The notes beneath the pieces were generated by a model. That model had not been told where the DNA came from, made no database searches, and saw only the letters and a program-made list of their open reading frames with translations. Shown in pieces: positions 25,790 to 34,327 of a stretch of 64,000 nt of DNA. This DNA is from Sediminibacterium ginsengisoli. GTDB taxonomy: Bacteria > Bacteroidota > Bacteroidia > Chitinophagales > Chitinophagaceae. Each line of letters begins with the position of its first letter. The stretch's first letter is position 1. The position numbers were made by a program, and so were the translations under genes. The stretch spans positions 124,001 to 188,000 of the forward strand of contig NZ_FUWH01000006.1 in the NCBI RefSeq assembly GCF_900167075.1, given 5' to 3'.

Positions 25790-28012
25790 TTATTTGCTGA
25801 TACCTGAAGTGTACGCAACCGTTTTACCGGTTGTTGTTTGAGCTGCGGCAGTGTTAGCCTGTTTTACAGCCTGCTTTGCAGCGGTATGATCGGTACCATG
25901 CATTCTTGCCAGTGTTGGCGCGATAACAAGTGATACGATCGACATCAGTTTAATGAGGATGTTCATAGAAGGACCTGACGTATCTTTAAAAGGATCGCCT
26001 ACGGTATCTCCGGTTACAGATGCTTTATGCGGCTCTGATTTCTTGTAATACATCTCACCGTTGATCTCTACACCTTTCTCGAATGATTTTTTGGCATTAT
26101 CCCATGCACCACCGGCGTTATTCTGGAACATACCCATCAACACACCGCTAACAGTAGCGCCTGCAAGGAAACCACCCAGCGCTTCAGGGCCCATCAGGAA
26201 ACCGATGATAATGGGAGAAACGATAGCGATCGCACCGGGCAACATCATCTTTTTGATGGATGCATCGGTTGAAATGGCCACACATTTATCGTACTCCGGT
26301 TTTCCTGTACCGTCCATGATGCCTTTGATGGTGCGGAACTGGCGGCGGACTTCTTCCACCATGGCCATTGCGGCTTCACCCACGGCGCGTATGGCCAGTG
26401 ACGAGAAGATCAATGGTATCATTGCACCCACAAACAGGGTTGCCAGCACTTTTGCTTTGTAAATATCGATACCCTGGATACCTGCAACACCTACGAAAGC
26501 TGCAAACAGGGCAAGGGCAGTAAGCGCTGCAGAGGCAATGGCAAAACCTTTACCGGTTGCTGCGGTAGTGTTTCCTACTGCATCCAGCACATCGGTTTTC
26601 TCACGTACTTCTTTAGGCAGCTCACTCATTTCTGCAATACCACCTGCGTTATCCGCAATCGGACCGAATGCATCGATGGCCAGCTGCATTGCAGTGGTTG
26701 CCATCATACCCGCCGCAGCGATCGCCACGCCGTACAGTCCCGCGCACTCGTAAGAGCCCCAGATACCTCCTGCGAGGACCAGGATCGGGAGACAGGTTGA
26801 TTCCATACCTACAGCCAGACCTCCGATCACATTGGTTGCATGGCCGGTTGAAGACTGACGTATGATAGACAGCACCGGACGCTTGCCCATTGCTGTATAA
26901 TATTCTGTGATGATGCTCATCAGCGTTCCTACTGCAAGACCCACCAGGATAGCGCCGAATACGCCGTTACGGGTAAATTCCAGTCCGCGGAGACTCATGG
27001 TTTCAGGCAGGATATAGAATACCAGTCCCGCACATGCCGCAGCAGTAAGTATAATAGAACCCCAGTTACCCATGTTGAGGGCTTTCTGTACACTGGAAGT
27101 ATTGATGCCTGCTGAATCGCTGATACGTACAAAGAATGTTCCGATAATAGAGAAAAGGATACCTACACCTGCGATCAGCATCGGCAGGAGGATCGGAGCG
27201 TAGCCGCCAAACTGATCCTGGGACATGGTTTCTTGTCCGAGTACCATGGTTGCCAGTACGGTTGCCACATAAGAACCGAACAGATCGGCGCCCATACCTG
27301 CAACGTCACCCACGTTATCACCCACGTTATCGGCAATGGTTGCCGGGTTGCGCGGATCATCTTCCGGAATACCTGCTTCTACTTTACCTACCAGATCGGC
27401 TCCCACATCGGCAGCTTTGGTGTAGATACCACCGCCCACGCGTGCAAACAGTGCAATCGATTCTGCTCCCAGCGAAAAGCCGGTCAGCACCTCAATGGTA
27501 CGGAGCATTTCGTCTGAATTGGCTGCCGCTTCCGGCGCGAACATAGCTTTGAGGATCAGGTAAACCGAACCCAGACCAAGTACTGCCAGCCCTGCAACAC
27601 CCAAACCCATTACAGCACCGCCGGTAAAAGATACCTTAAGCGCCTGCGAAAGGCTGGTACGCGCGGCCTGTGCCGTACGCACATTGGCTTTGGTTGCCGC
27701 TTTCATACCTATATATCCTGCTACGGCACTGCAAACGGCACCGAGAACAAATGCAAGTGAAATGGACCAGTGTGAATGCGGGTTACTGTTGGCCATAACA
27801 CCCAGCAGCAGGGCCACAATAACAACGAAATAGGCAAGGATCTTCCATTCCGCTTTCAGGAACGCCATGGCGCCTTCTGCGATATAGGTACTGATCTCTT
27901 TCATGCGTTCATTACCCGCATCCTGTTTGGAAACCCAGTTGAATTTGATGAATGTGTACAGGAGACCTATAACTCCCATTGCCGGAACGGCGTAAAACAA
28001 GATCTTGTCCAT
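25790..28012 (-). CDS. hppA: Membrane-bound pyrophosphatase (ion-translocating)
   Basis: The enzyme hydrolyses pyrophosphate and pumps H+ or Na+ across the inner membrane. About 16 hydrophobic helices are present, with the substrate site [19 protein letters not shown] and the second site [13 protein letters not shown]. The segment [10 protein letters not shown] has Ala and Gly at the two positions that mark the K+-dependent subfamily. The start at 28012 ([13 protein letters not shown]) gives 740 residues, normal for the family; the frame continues 60 codons upstream but that part lacks membrane character and covers the promoter. It is monocistronic, with its own promoter and terminator. Which ion is pumped cannot be told from what I see. 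Confidence 0.95.
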   Translation of the reverse strand: MDKILFYAVPAMGVIGLLYTFIKFNWVSKQDAGNERMKEISTYIAEGAMAFLKAEWKILAYFVVIVALLLGVMANSNPHSHWSISLAFVLGAVCSAVAGYIGMKAATKANVRTAQAARTSLSQALKVSFTGGAVMGLGVAGLAVLGLGSVYLILKAMFAPEAAANSDEMLRTIEVLTGFSLGAESIALFARVGGGIYTKAADVGADLVGKVEAGIPEDDPRNPATIADNVGDNVGDVAGMGADLFGSYVATVLATMVLGQETMSQDQFGGYAPILLPMLIAGVGILFSIIGTFFVRISDSAGINTSSVQKALNMGNWGSIILTAAACAGLVFYILPETMSLRGLEFTRNGVFGAILVGLAVGTLMSIITEYYTAMGKRPVLSIIRQSSTGHATNVIGGLAVGMESTCLPILVLAGGIWGSYECAGLYGVAIAAAGMMATTAMQLAIDAFGPIADNAGGIAEMSELPKEVREKTDVLDAVGNTTAATGKGFAIASAALTALALFAAFVGVAGIQGIDIYKAKVLATLFVGAMIPLIFSSLAIRAVGEAAMAMVEEVRRQFRTIKGIMDGTGKPEYDKCVAISTDASIKKMMLPGAIAIVSPIIIGFLMGPEALGGFLAGATVSGVLMGMFQNNAGGAWDNAKKSFEKGVEINGEMYYKKSEPHKASVTGDTVGDPFKDTSGPSMNILIKLMSIVSLVIAPTLARMHGTDHTAAKQAVKQANTAAAQTTTGKTVAYTSGISK

Positions 28013-28057
28013 AAGCGGTAAATGTCTGGTAGTATGGTTATTTTGTTTAGAAGTCTG

Positions 28058-28065
28058 CAAAAATA
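28058..28065 (-). promoter_or_regulatory. -7 box for hppA
   Basis: On the minus strand TATTTTTG matches TAnnTTTG exactly, 45 bases before the hppA start codon. A T-rich tract, without a clean TTG, lies about 19 bases upstream of it. Confidence 0.5.
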
Positions 28066-28119
28066 GGGGGAAAACGGTAAAAACGTTAGCGGACCCGATT
28101 TTAGCCTGTCCGGGCCGTT

Positions 28120-29343
28120 TTACTGGTCTGTCTCTACCTGGGTTGTATCGGCTTTTCCCGTCAGCGCCGAGCTCATTTTGCCGGCCGCCCATATATTCCG
28201 GTTGAACTTGTTACCCAGGATAATAACGGTTGCCGTATCTGTGATCATCCTTTTGAACACGGCATTATTGCCATGCCACCAGCCGTTGTGATAAATTACC
28301 GGCGGTTCTCCGGGATTGAGCACCAGGTGCCAGCCCAGTCCGTAATTACGGACACCCCTGGTTTCATGGCTGTAGGGCTGGTAGGCGAGTTGCTGGGTCT
28401 CCGGTTTGATGAATGTGCCCTCATACAGCGCTTTATCCCATTGCAGGAGATCGCGGACGGTGCTATATACGTTTTTATCGCCATACACACAATCCAGCTT
28501 GTCGAGCTTGAACACACTATTGTTATAATTATAGGAAGGCTGGTAATTAGCAGTATCTGCAATGCTGAAAACAAAGCTGTGCTGCATATTCAGGGGGCGG
28601 AACACGCTGTCCTGCATATATTTGGGGTAGCTCAGACCGCTGATCTTCTCTATTACCAGGGCCAGCATGGCATAATTGGTATTGCAATAATTGTATCTGC
28701 GGTTTGGCAGTGCTTCGATCGGCGGCCTTTTGTCGATCATATATTGCAATACGGTATAGTTGGTTGCAAAGCCGCTTACCTGCACCGGTATTCTGTAGGT
28801 TTTGGTACGGGTGACCCATCTTCCTTTCTTATTCTTTACCCGGGTTACTTCTGTACGGGTATTATCCATGAAATGATCGTATTTGGGAAGGCCGCTGCGG
28901 TGGGTAAGCAGGTCTTTGATGGTGATATTGGCGTAAGGAAAAGTGGGAATGTATTTTTCAACCGGATCCGATAATTGCAGTCGGCCCTGTTCCATCATAC
29001 GCAGGATCACCGATGCTGTAAATGTTTTGGAAACGGAAGCCACATGGAAAGTGGTCGATTCGGTAATGGGTTCTTTGGTAGACAGGTTGGCATAACCACG
29101 ATAATCCTCAAAAACGACCTCGCCGTTTTTAGCCAGCAGTATGCTGCCGTTGAAGCCGGTTCGTTCGAGCATGGACTTATACAGCGGTTTTATAGCACTT
29201 TCATAATAAGCTTTCTGTTTGGGAGAAAGGGCGGAGAATTGTACAGGGCTGGACTGAGGTACGGTATCTTTTTTCTTTTCTGCAGGTGAACCGCAAGCCA
29301 GTAAAAGGACCGGGAGGAAACTTATCATCATCACACGAAGCAT
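28120..29343 (-). CDS. Serine hydrolase (class C beta-lactamase / PBP4-like), lipoprotein
   Basis: A signal with lipobox LLLACGSP precedes the serine beta-lactamase-like fold. Active-site motifs are FHVASVSKTFTAS (SxxK), RYNYCNTNYAML (YxN) and IYHNGWWHGN (HxG in place of KTG). This is the pattern of esterase-, D-aminopeptidase- or PBP4-like members rather than true beta-lactamases. The 407-residue length is normal. It probably acts on peptidoglycan peptides or small esters in the periplasm. It has its own promoter and lies upstream of hppA on the same strand. Confidence 0.9.
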   Translation of the reverse strand: MLRVMMISFLPVLLLACGSPAEKKKDTVPQSSPVQFSALSPKQKAYYESAIKPLYKSMLERTGFNGSILLAKNGEVVFEDYRGYANLSTKEPITESTTFHVASVSKTFTASVILRMMEQGRLQLSDPVEKYIPTFPYANITIKDLLTHRSGLPKYDHFMDNTRTEVTRVKNKKGRWVTRTKTYRIPVQVSGFATNYTVLQYMIDKRPPIEALPNRRYNYCNTNYAMLALVIEKISGLSYPKYMQDSVFRPLNMQHSFVFSIADTANYQPSYNYNNSVFKLDKLDCVYGDKNVYSTVRDLLQWDKALYEGTFIKPETQQLAYQPYSHETRGVRNYGLGWHLVLNPGEPPVIYHNGWWHGNNAVFKRMITDTATVIILGNKFNRNIWAAGKMSSALTGKADTTQVETDQ

Positions 29344-29378
29344 TATATCTGGATTTTCAACTAACTAAACAAGAACGG

Positions 29379-29409
29379 CAAATATAGTTCCCGCCCCATA
29401 GGCTGCCAA
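29379..29409 (-). promoter_or_regulatory. Bacteroidota-type promoter for the serine hydrolase gene
   Basis: On the minus strand TTG (29407-29409), 20 bases, then TATATTTG (29379-29386): an exact TTG-N20-TAnnTTTG match. The leader to the start codon at 29343 would be about 30 bases. Confidence 0.75.
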
Positions 29410-29431
29410 CCTTCGTGGAAAACTATCTCCA

Positions 29432-29461
29432 TTGTGTGCATTCAAATAACATTTATTTTCG
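29432..29461 (+). promoter_or_regulatory. Possible promoter for serA with very short leader
   Basis: TTG (29432-29434), 19 bases, then TATTTTCG (29454-29461), one or two bases off TAnnTTTG. The serA ATG is at 29467, so transcription would start at or next to the start codon. It could instead be chance. Confidence 0.4.
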
Positions 29462-29466
29462 CAGGC

Positions 29467-30705
29467 ATGAGCAAGCAAGCAAGCACTTCTTACCCCAAAG
29501 AGAAGATCAATATCCTTTTTCTTGAAAATATCAGCGATAAAGCCGTTGCACAGTTCAAAAGCAATGGTTACGTGAATGTGAAGAAACTTTCCGGCGCGCT
29601 GAGCGAAGATGACCTGATCCGCGAGATCAAAGATGTTCACCTGCTTGGGATCCGTTCCAAGACAAAAGTGACCGAAAAAGTACTGGCCGCCGCCCCCAAA
29701 CTACAGGCAGTGGGCTGTTTCTGTATCGGTGTTAACCAGGTAGACCTGAAAGCCGCCACCAGGGCCGGTGTTACGGTATTCAACGCGCCGTACAGCAATA
29801 CCCGCAGTGTGGCCGAGCTGGTGATCGGTTCGTCGATCATGCTCATCAGGCGCATACCAGACAAAAACAAAGCTGCACATGCCGGTATCTGGATGAAGGA
29901 TGCAAGCGGAAGCTATGAACTGCGGGGCAAAACACTCGGACTGGTCGGCTATGGCAATATCGGCTCGCAGGTGAGTGTGCTGGCTGAAGCGATCGGTATG
30001 AAAGTGATGTTCTACGATACCGAAACCAAATTACCGCTGGGGAATGCAGTTGCGGCTAAAAGTATGAAGGAACTGCTGGGTAAATCGGATATTGTTTCCC
30101 TGCACGTACCGGAAACCGGACTTACAAAGAACCTGATCAATAAAAACAATATCAAGCAGTTCAAGCCGGGTGCTATTCTCATCAATTATGCGCGTGGCGA
30201 AGTGGTGGATCTGAAAGTGCTGAGCAATGCACTGAAAGAAGGTGCACTCAGCGGTGCTGCAGTGGATGTATATCCGTGGGAACCTGAAAAGAACGGCGAT
30301 CAGTTTGAAACGCCGCTCCAGGGCTTATCCAATGTGATCCTCACTCCGCATATAGGTGGTTCAACAGAAGAGGCACAGCAGAATATCGGCGAAGATGTGA
30401 GCATGAAACTGTTCCAGTATCTCGAAAGGGGCATTACCAACGGCTCGCATACCGTACCCGCTATCAGCCTGCCGCCGGTAGACGGTGCGCACCGCATCCT
30501 GCATATACACAAGAATACCCCGGGTGTGCTGAGTGCGATCAATACGGCACTTTCCGCCAATAACATCAATATCGTTGGTCAGTACCTGAAAACAAATGAT
30601 GAGATCGGTTATGTGGTGCTGGACATCGACAAAAAATTATCACGCAAAGCGGTGGAACTGCTGAAAGATGTAAAGGGTACCATTAAAGTGAGAATGCTTT
30701 ATTAA
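29467..30705 (+). CDS. serA: D-3-phosphoglycerate dehydrogenase
   Basis: SerA oxidises 3-phosphoglycerate in the first step of serine synthesis. The protein is close to E. coli SerA along its length: LLGIRSKTKVTE-type start of the catalytic domain, GCFCIGVNQVDL, FNAPYSNTRSVAELVIG, the NAD-binding LGLVGYGNIGSQV, and PHIGGSTEEAQQNIG with the catalytic His. A C-terminal ACT domain (about residues 335-412) suggests serine feedback. The start at 29467 (MSKQASTSY) matches the family; codons upstream of it are not conserved in character. The AraC-type gene follows after 17 bases. Confidence 0.95.
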   Translation: MSKQASTSYPKEKINILFLENISDKAVAQFKSNGYVNVKKLSGALSEDDLIREIKDVHLLGIRSKTKVTEKVLAAAPKLQAVGCFCIGVNQVDLKAATRAGVTVFNAPYSNTRSVAELVIGSSIMLIRRIPDKNKAAHAGIWMKDASGSYELRGKTLGLVGYGNIGSQVSVLAEAIGMKVMFYDTETKLPLGNAVAAKSMKELLGKSDIVSLHVPETGLTKNLINKNNIKQFKPGAILINYARGEVVDLKVLSNALKEGALSGAAVDVYPWEPEKNGDQFETPLQGLSNVILTPHIGGSTEEAQQNIGEDVSMKLFQYLERGITNGSHTVPAISLPPVDGAHRILHIHKNTPGVLSAINTALSANNINIVGQYLKTNDEIGYVVLDIDKKLSRKAVELLKDVKGTIKVRMLY

Positions 30706-30722
30706 CCAATACCTGGCAGAAT

Positions 30723-31142
30723 ATGCTGTCTGAAGACATTTACCAACGTGTAGTTGCTGCAAAGCTGTATATGGATGGCCATTTACATGAGCCGATCTGC
30801 CTGGCGGATGTGGCACGTCAGGCATTTTTCTCCAGGTTCCATTTTCATCGCCTGTTCACACGCATCTACAGGCGTACACCACATGAATACCTGACCATGA
30901 TCCGCATGGAAGCGGCCCGCACCATGCTGGAACGCGAACCAGGAACGCCTATCACAGAAGTGGCAGCCGGTATCGGGTTTGAAAGCCATCCTTCTTTCAG
31001 TAACTTGTTCAGGAAAAGGTACGGTCATACACCTGCCGGTTACAGACAGATCGCTTTGCGGAAAAAAGAAGATGCGGTGCTGAGGCCGAAAAAATTCATA
31101 CCGCATTGTTTTATCGAATCCTTGTCGATCGACCAGGGATAG
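30723..31142 (+). CDS. Stand-alone AraC-type DNA-binding protein
   Basis: The 139-residue protein is little more than the two helix-turn-helix units of AraC: PICLADVARQAFFSRFHFHR and GTPITEVAAGIGFESHPSF, ending FRKRYGHTPAGYRQ. There is no sensor domain, so activity may be set by expression level or by protein contact. It follows serA by 17 bases and may be co-transcribed. It precedes the VOC gene by 66 bases, where a nested palindrome lies. Confidence 0.88.
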   Translation: MLSEDIYQRVVAAKLYMDGHLHEPICLADVARQAFFSRFHFHRLFTRIYRRTPHEYLTMIRMEAARTMLEREPGTPITEVAAGIGFESHPSFSNLFRKRYGHTPAGYRQIALRKKEDAVLRPKKFIPHCFIESLSIDQG

Positions 31143-31173
31143 CAAGATCGGATAAAGGGATATGCACCTGCTT

Positions 31174-31200
31174 TTTTAGTTTAGTGTTCTAAAACTAAAA
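31174..31200. promoter_or_regulatory. Nested palindrome upstream of the VOC gene
   Basis: TTTTAGTTT (31174-31182) and AAACTAAAA (31192-31200) are perfect inverted repeats 9 bases apart. Inside them TTTAG-TGTT-CTAAA (31180-31193) is a second palindrome, offset from the first. The site ends 8 bases before the VOC start codon, so a bound protein would block expression. A repressor or AraC-type site is the simplest reading. Confidence 0.5.
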
Positions 31201-31208
31201 CGATTGAT

Positions 31209-31643
31209 ATGATCACCAAAATGTCGCACACCACCTTGTTCGTCCTGGACCAGGATAAAGCCTACAATTTCTACGTGAACAAACTTGGCTTCAAAGTGAA
31301 TACCGATGCTACTATGGACAACGGCTACCGCTGGCTCACCGTAAATCCGCCCGAACAGCCTGAGCTTGAGATCGTGCTGATGCCGATACTTCATGAAAGC
31401 ATGCTGGCAAAAGAGGGCAAAGACGGATTTGATGCGGAGAGCATCGCTGCTGTAAAATTATTGCTGGAGAAAGGCATCATGGGTGCCGGCGTATTCACCA
31501 CACCCGATTGCCGGGCTACCTATGAAGAATTAAAAGCAAAAGGTGTTTCTTTCAAATCCGAACCCAAAGAACAGTTTTACGGTACCGAAGCTGTTATGAG
31601 CGATGGCTGCGGAAACTGGTTTAGTATGACGCAACCTAAGTAA
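31209..31643 (+). CDS. VOC-family (glyoxalase/dioxygenase fold) protein
   Basis: Two beta-alpha-beta-beta-beta modules are visible: SHTTLFVLDQDKAYNFYVNKLGF in the first and GVFTTPDCRATYEELKAKG then FYGTEAVMSDGCGNWFSM in the second. Metal-ligand candidates are the His of MSHTTLF and acidic residues of the later strands. The 144-residue length is normal for VOC proteins; these bind or convert small metabolites or antibiotics. The AraC-type gene just upstream may control it. Confidence 0.85.
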   Translation: MITKMSHTTLFVLDQDKAYNFYVNKLGFKVNTDATMDNGYRWLTVNPPEQPELEIVLMPILHESMLAKEGKDGFDAESIAAVKLLLEKGIMGAGVFTTPDCRATYEELKAKGVSFKSEPKEQFYGTEAVMSDGCGNWFSMTQPK

Positions 31644-31674
31644 ATGTTTATTACGTAAGACGGGAAGATGTGCG

Positions 31675-32193
31675 TTACTGTCTGCGCAGCTGCTGGAGTA
31701 TCTTCCTGCCTCTTGCTTTGAATGCGGCAGATTCTTCCGGCATGCGTTCTTCGATGATCAGTTTCAGCTCTGGCCTGATATCCGGGTAGCGTACGGACAG
31801 GTTGAACAATGTGGTGAGCGAAAATGCTTTGATGGCCACCGGTGTTGCAGGGTTCTCGATAAACCCGAAGCATGCGTTCATGACTTTGCCGTGATAGGCT
31901 TCAGGGATATCTATTGCCTCGAGTACTCTTACGGCATTCCTGATCAGGGCCGGATGTGTATCTTTTCTTTCGAGTACAGACACGAGATCTGCCAGGTGCG
32001 GCATCACCATTTCCGGTTTTTTTCTTGCAGCCCAGCTTACGCTCCATGCTGCTCTTTGCGCAAGGCGGCTTTCGTTACTGTTAAAACATTTCATGAGTTC
32101 CTTGAAATGTTTTGCGGAAGTGCAGGCATATTCAGCTACGCGCAATGCCTGTTCCCGCGAATGTTCTTCGTGTATGGCTTCGCGGATATTCAT
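31675..32193 (-). CDS. Small HEAT-like helical repeat protein
   Basis: The 172 residues form helix pairs in the HEAT manner: SRLAQRAAWSVSWAARKKP, HPALIRNAVRVLEAIDIP and PVAIKAFSLTTLFNLSVRYP. No catalytic motif, signal or membrane segment is present, so it is a cytoplasmic protein-contact scaffold of unknown partner. Its ATG overlaps the cutC stop (ATGA), so translation is coupled to cutC. It is the last gene of a six-gene minus-strand operon. Confidence 0.75.
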   Translation of the reverse strand: MNIREAIHEEHSREQALRVAEYACTSAKHFKELMKCFNSNESRLAQRAAWSVSWAARKKPEMVMPHLADLVSVLERKDTHPALIRNAVRVLEAIDIPEAYHGKVMNACFGFIENPATPVAIKAFSLTTLFNLSVRYPDIRPELKLIIEERMPEESAAFKARGRKILQQLRRQ

Positions 32194-32909
32194 CTGAGTG
32201 CAGCTTTCATGTTCCTGATCTCCTCCGGATCTGTGCCGGGGCTGGTGAGTTCTTCCTGCATCGATACCTGTTCGTATTCCATGGAAGATGAATAACTTTT
32301 TTTCGCGGAAGAATGCAATTCCGTTGCGCCGGTATAAGCCTGTAATTCTTTGATGTTATGACTTCTCACACCGCTGCCGGGCATGATGACAATGCGGTCG
32401 CCGGCCTGCTCTGTTAAGTGCCTGATCAGTTCGCGGCCATCCCAGGCCATGGGAACCTGTCCGCTGGTCAGGATCCTGCTGCAACCACATCCGATAATAT
32501 CTTCCAGGGCTTCGATGGGGTTAACTGCCCTGTCGAACGCGCGGTGAAAAGTGACGTCCATCGGATAGGCGAGGTTTACCAGCTGAGCCGTCCGGTCTGT
32601 GTCTATCTGCCCGTTTTGTAACAACAGGCCGGTTACAATTCCTTCGAACTGCAGTTCCTTGCAGAGCAGCAGGTCTTTCTTCATCACTTCAAATTCTTCT
32701 TCATTGTAAAAGAAGTCTCCGCCACGTGGCCGCAATATCGGGAATACGGGCAGACTGATGCGTTCGCGCGCGATTTTCAGTGTGCCGTAGGATGGGGTAG
32801 TGCCCCCGTCATTTTCATTGTCGCATAATTCTATCCGGTCGGCACCTGCCGCAGCTGCGGTGAGTGCCGCCTGTATGTTGAACACGGCTATTTCAAGAAG
32901 TGAACTCAT
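32190..32909 (-). CDS. cutC: CutC-family TIM-barrel protein
   Basis: The sequence fits CutC along its whole length: LEIAVFNIQAALTAAAAGADRIELC, the GGTTPSYG loop, PILRPRGGDFFY, DVTFHRAFD and RILTSGQVP. CutC was first linked to copper handling; its real reaction is not established. The 239-residue length is normal. It starts 11 bases after the glycosylasparaginase gene and overlaps the HEAT-like gene by 4 bases, so it belongs to the same operon, away from any copper gene. Confidence 0.93.
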   Translation of the reverse strand: MSSLLEIAVFNIQAALTAAAAGADRIELCDNENDGGTTPSYGTLKIARERISLPVFPILRPRGGDFFYNEEEFEVMKKDLLLCKELQFEGIVTGLLLQNGQIDTDRTAQLVNLAYPMDVTFHRAFDRAVNPIEALEDIIGCGCSRILTSGQVPMAWDGRELIRHLTEQAGDRIVIMPGSGVRSHNIKELQAYTGATELHSSAKKSYSSSMEYEQVSMQEELTSPGTDPEEIRNMKAALR

Positions 32910-32920
32910 TTCAGGTCTGT

Positions 32921-33934
32921 TTAAAGTATGTATTTCCCCTGTACCATGAAGTTCTTATCATCAGCATAGCAAACGGCAAAACTGAATCCTTTCTGGATAC
33001 AGTAGCCGCCATATTCTCCCTGTTTATTGATAGCAATAAAGCCTACCTGGATATCTTTCGCTTTACTGCCCTTGATTTTAATAATCCTTTCCACAGCTTT
33101 TTTGCAGGCCTGTTCCGGCGAATTTCCCTGGCGCATCAGTTCAACCACAAGATGCGAGCCGCAGATCCGGATCACGTCTTCACCCTGTCCGGTTGCGGTG
33201 GCAGCGCCTACTTCATTGTCTACAAAAAGACCCGCGCCAATGATCGGGGAATCACCGATCCTGCCGCGCATTTTGAAACCCATACCGCTGGTGGTGCAGC
33301 TGCCGCTTAAATTTCCTGCAGCATCCAGGGCTACCATACCGATCGTATCGTGGTTCCAGCTGCCGTCTGATAATTTCTGCGGTGCAAATGCTGTCGGGCT
33401 CTTTGTATTCTCGATGTTGATCACCGGTTTATATTCACTTTTTTCAAGCCATTTTTTATATTCTTTTTCTGCCTGATCAGACAGACGCGCCGGTTCCAGC
33501 GGAAAACCTTCTGAAACGGCAAACTGCTGTGCGCCGCTGCCTGCCAGCATTACATGCGGTGTTTTTTCCATCACTCTTCTTGCCACAGAGATCGGGTGTT
33601 TGATGCGCTCAAGGTAAGCAACGCTGCCACAGTTGGCATGTTCATCCATGATCGATGCATCCAGTGTAACATAGCCATCACGGTCTGGGTTGGCGCCCAG
33701 TCCTACACAGCAGTTCAGCGATGATTCAGTTACCATTACACCCTGTTCCACCGCATCCAGTGCCCGCCCGCCTTTCGACAGCACATTCCAGGCTGCCTGG
33801 TTGGCTGCGATCCCGGTATCCCAGGTGGAGATCACGATCGGTTTCCGCACTGCAGCCGCAGATCTGAAACCCGTTAAAGAAAAAGCCGAAAGGCCCAGTG
33901 AGCCCAATTGTAAAAAACGCCTGCGTTGCAACAT
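32921..33934 (-). CDS. Glycosylasparaginase-type Ntn hydrolase, exported
   Basis: The N-terminus RRRFLQLGSLGLSAFS is a Tat-like signal. The body is a type-2 asparaginase: GGRALDAVEQGV, LDASIMDEHANCGSV, the autocleavage site HDTIGMVALDAAGNLSG (Thr becomes the N-terminal nucleophile) and GSCTTSGMGFKMRGRIGDSP. These enzymes cleave N4-(beta-N-acetylglucosaminyl)-L-asparagine, the sugar-protein link of N-glycans, or isoaspartyl peptides. The size (337 residues) and the conserved CTTSG/GRIGDSP block favour the glycosylasparaginase branch. Its neighbours include a GH109-like enzyme, which supports glycoprotein use. Confidence 0.9.
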   Translation of the reverse strand: MLQRRRFLQLGSLGLSAFSLTGFRSAAAVRKPIVISTWDTGIAANQAAWNVLSKGGRALDAVEQGVMVTESSLNCCVGLGANPDRDGYVTLDASIMDEHANCGSVAYLERIKHPISVARRVMEKTPHVMLAGSGAQQFAVSEGFPLEPARLSDQAEKEYKKWLEKSEYKPVINIENTKSPTAFAPQKLSDGSWNHDTIGMVALDAAGNLSGSCTTSGMGFKMRGRIGDSPIIGAGLFVDNEVGAATATGQGEDVIRICGSHLVVELMRQGNSPEQACKKAVERIIKIKGSKAKDIQVGFIAINKQGEYGGYCIQKGFSFAVCYADDKNFMVQGKYIL

Positions 33935-33973
33935 GGGAGTAGTTTTAAGAGGAAGATTGGAAAATGGGTATCA

Positions 33974-34324
33974 TTAGTGGTGCATGGACAGCTTCCTGAT
34001 CATTTCATCACTTGCAGCATCTGCATAAGTACCGTAAGCACTTACCAATACACCTTTCATGTTTCCATCCTTTGCTTCAACAAAATAAACAATACTGGAA
34101 TCTGAAGGATTGGTGAAGCCTTCAAAGCGATGGAATTCTACGATCTCGAATTGTGAGGGCGACAGACAAATGCCTGTGGTACTGCATTTCAGTTTGTCGA
34201 ATGCAATGTTGAAATCAGTTGTATAACCTCGTTCCCTTGCACCGGCCAGTGCATCTACCATGGTATCGTAAGCAGCTGCCATATCTTTTTTGATGAAGTT
34301 AAGCAATGTTGGTTGTAACGGCAT
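33974..34324 (-). CDS. Small conserved Bacteroidota protein
   Basis: The 116-residue protein contains ARERGYTTDFNIAFD, then a Cys pair (KCSTTGICL), FEIVEFHRFEG, and GVLVSAYGTYADAASDEMIRKL. This pattern recurs in small Bacteroidota proteins that databases often label phosphoribosylpyrophosphate synthetase; it has no resemblance to the real enzyme and I do not adopt that name. It is cytoplasmic, with no signal. The gene lies 3 bases after the dioxygenase gene and 39 bases before the glycosylasparaginase gene. The function is unknown. Confidence 0.75.
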   Translation of the reverse strand: MPLQPTLLNFIKKDMAAAYDTMVDALAGARERGYTTDFNIAFDKLKCSTTGICLSPSQFEIVEFHRFEGFTNPSDSSIVYFVEAKDGNMKGVLVSAYGTYADAASDEMIRKLSMHH

Positions 34325-34327
34325 TCA

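Noticed and set aside
28013..28192. Upstream extension of hppA by 60 codons
   Set aside because: The extension would overlap the serine hydrolase gene and contains the exact TATTTTTG promoter box; the family start is at 28012.
28120..29343. Beta-lactam resistance gene
   Set aside because: The third motif is HxG rather than KTG and the neighbours are unrelated, so an esterase- or peptidase-like serine hydrolase is the safer call.
33974..34324. Phosphoribosylpyrophosphate synthetase
   Set aside because: The small protein shares no PRPP-synthetase motif and is far too short.
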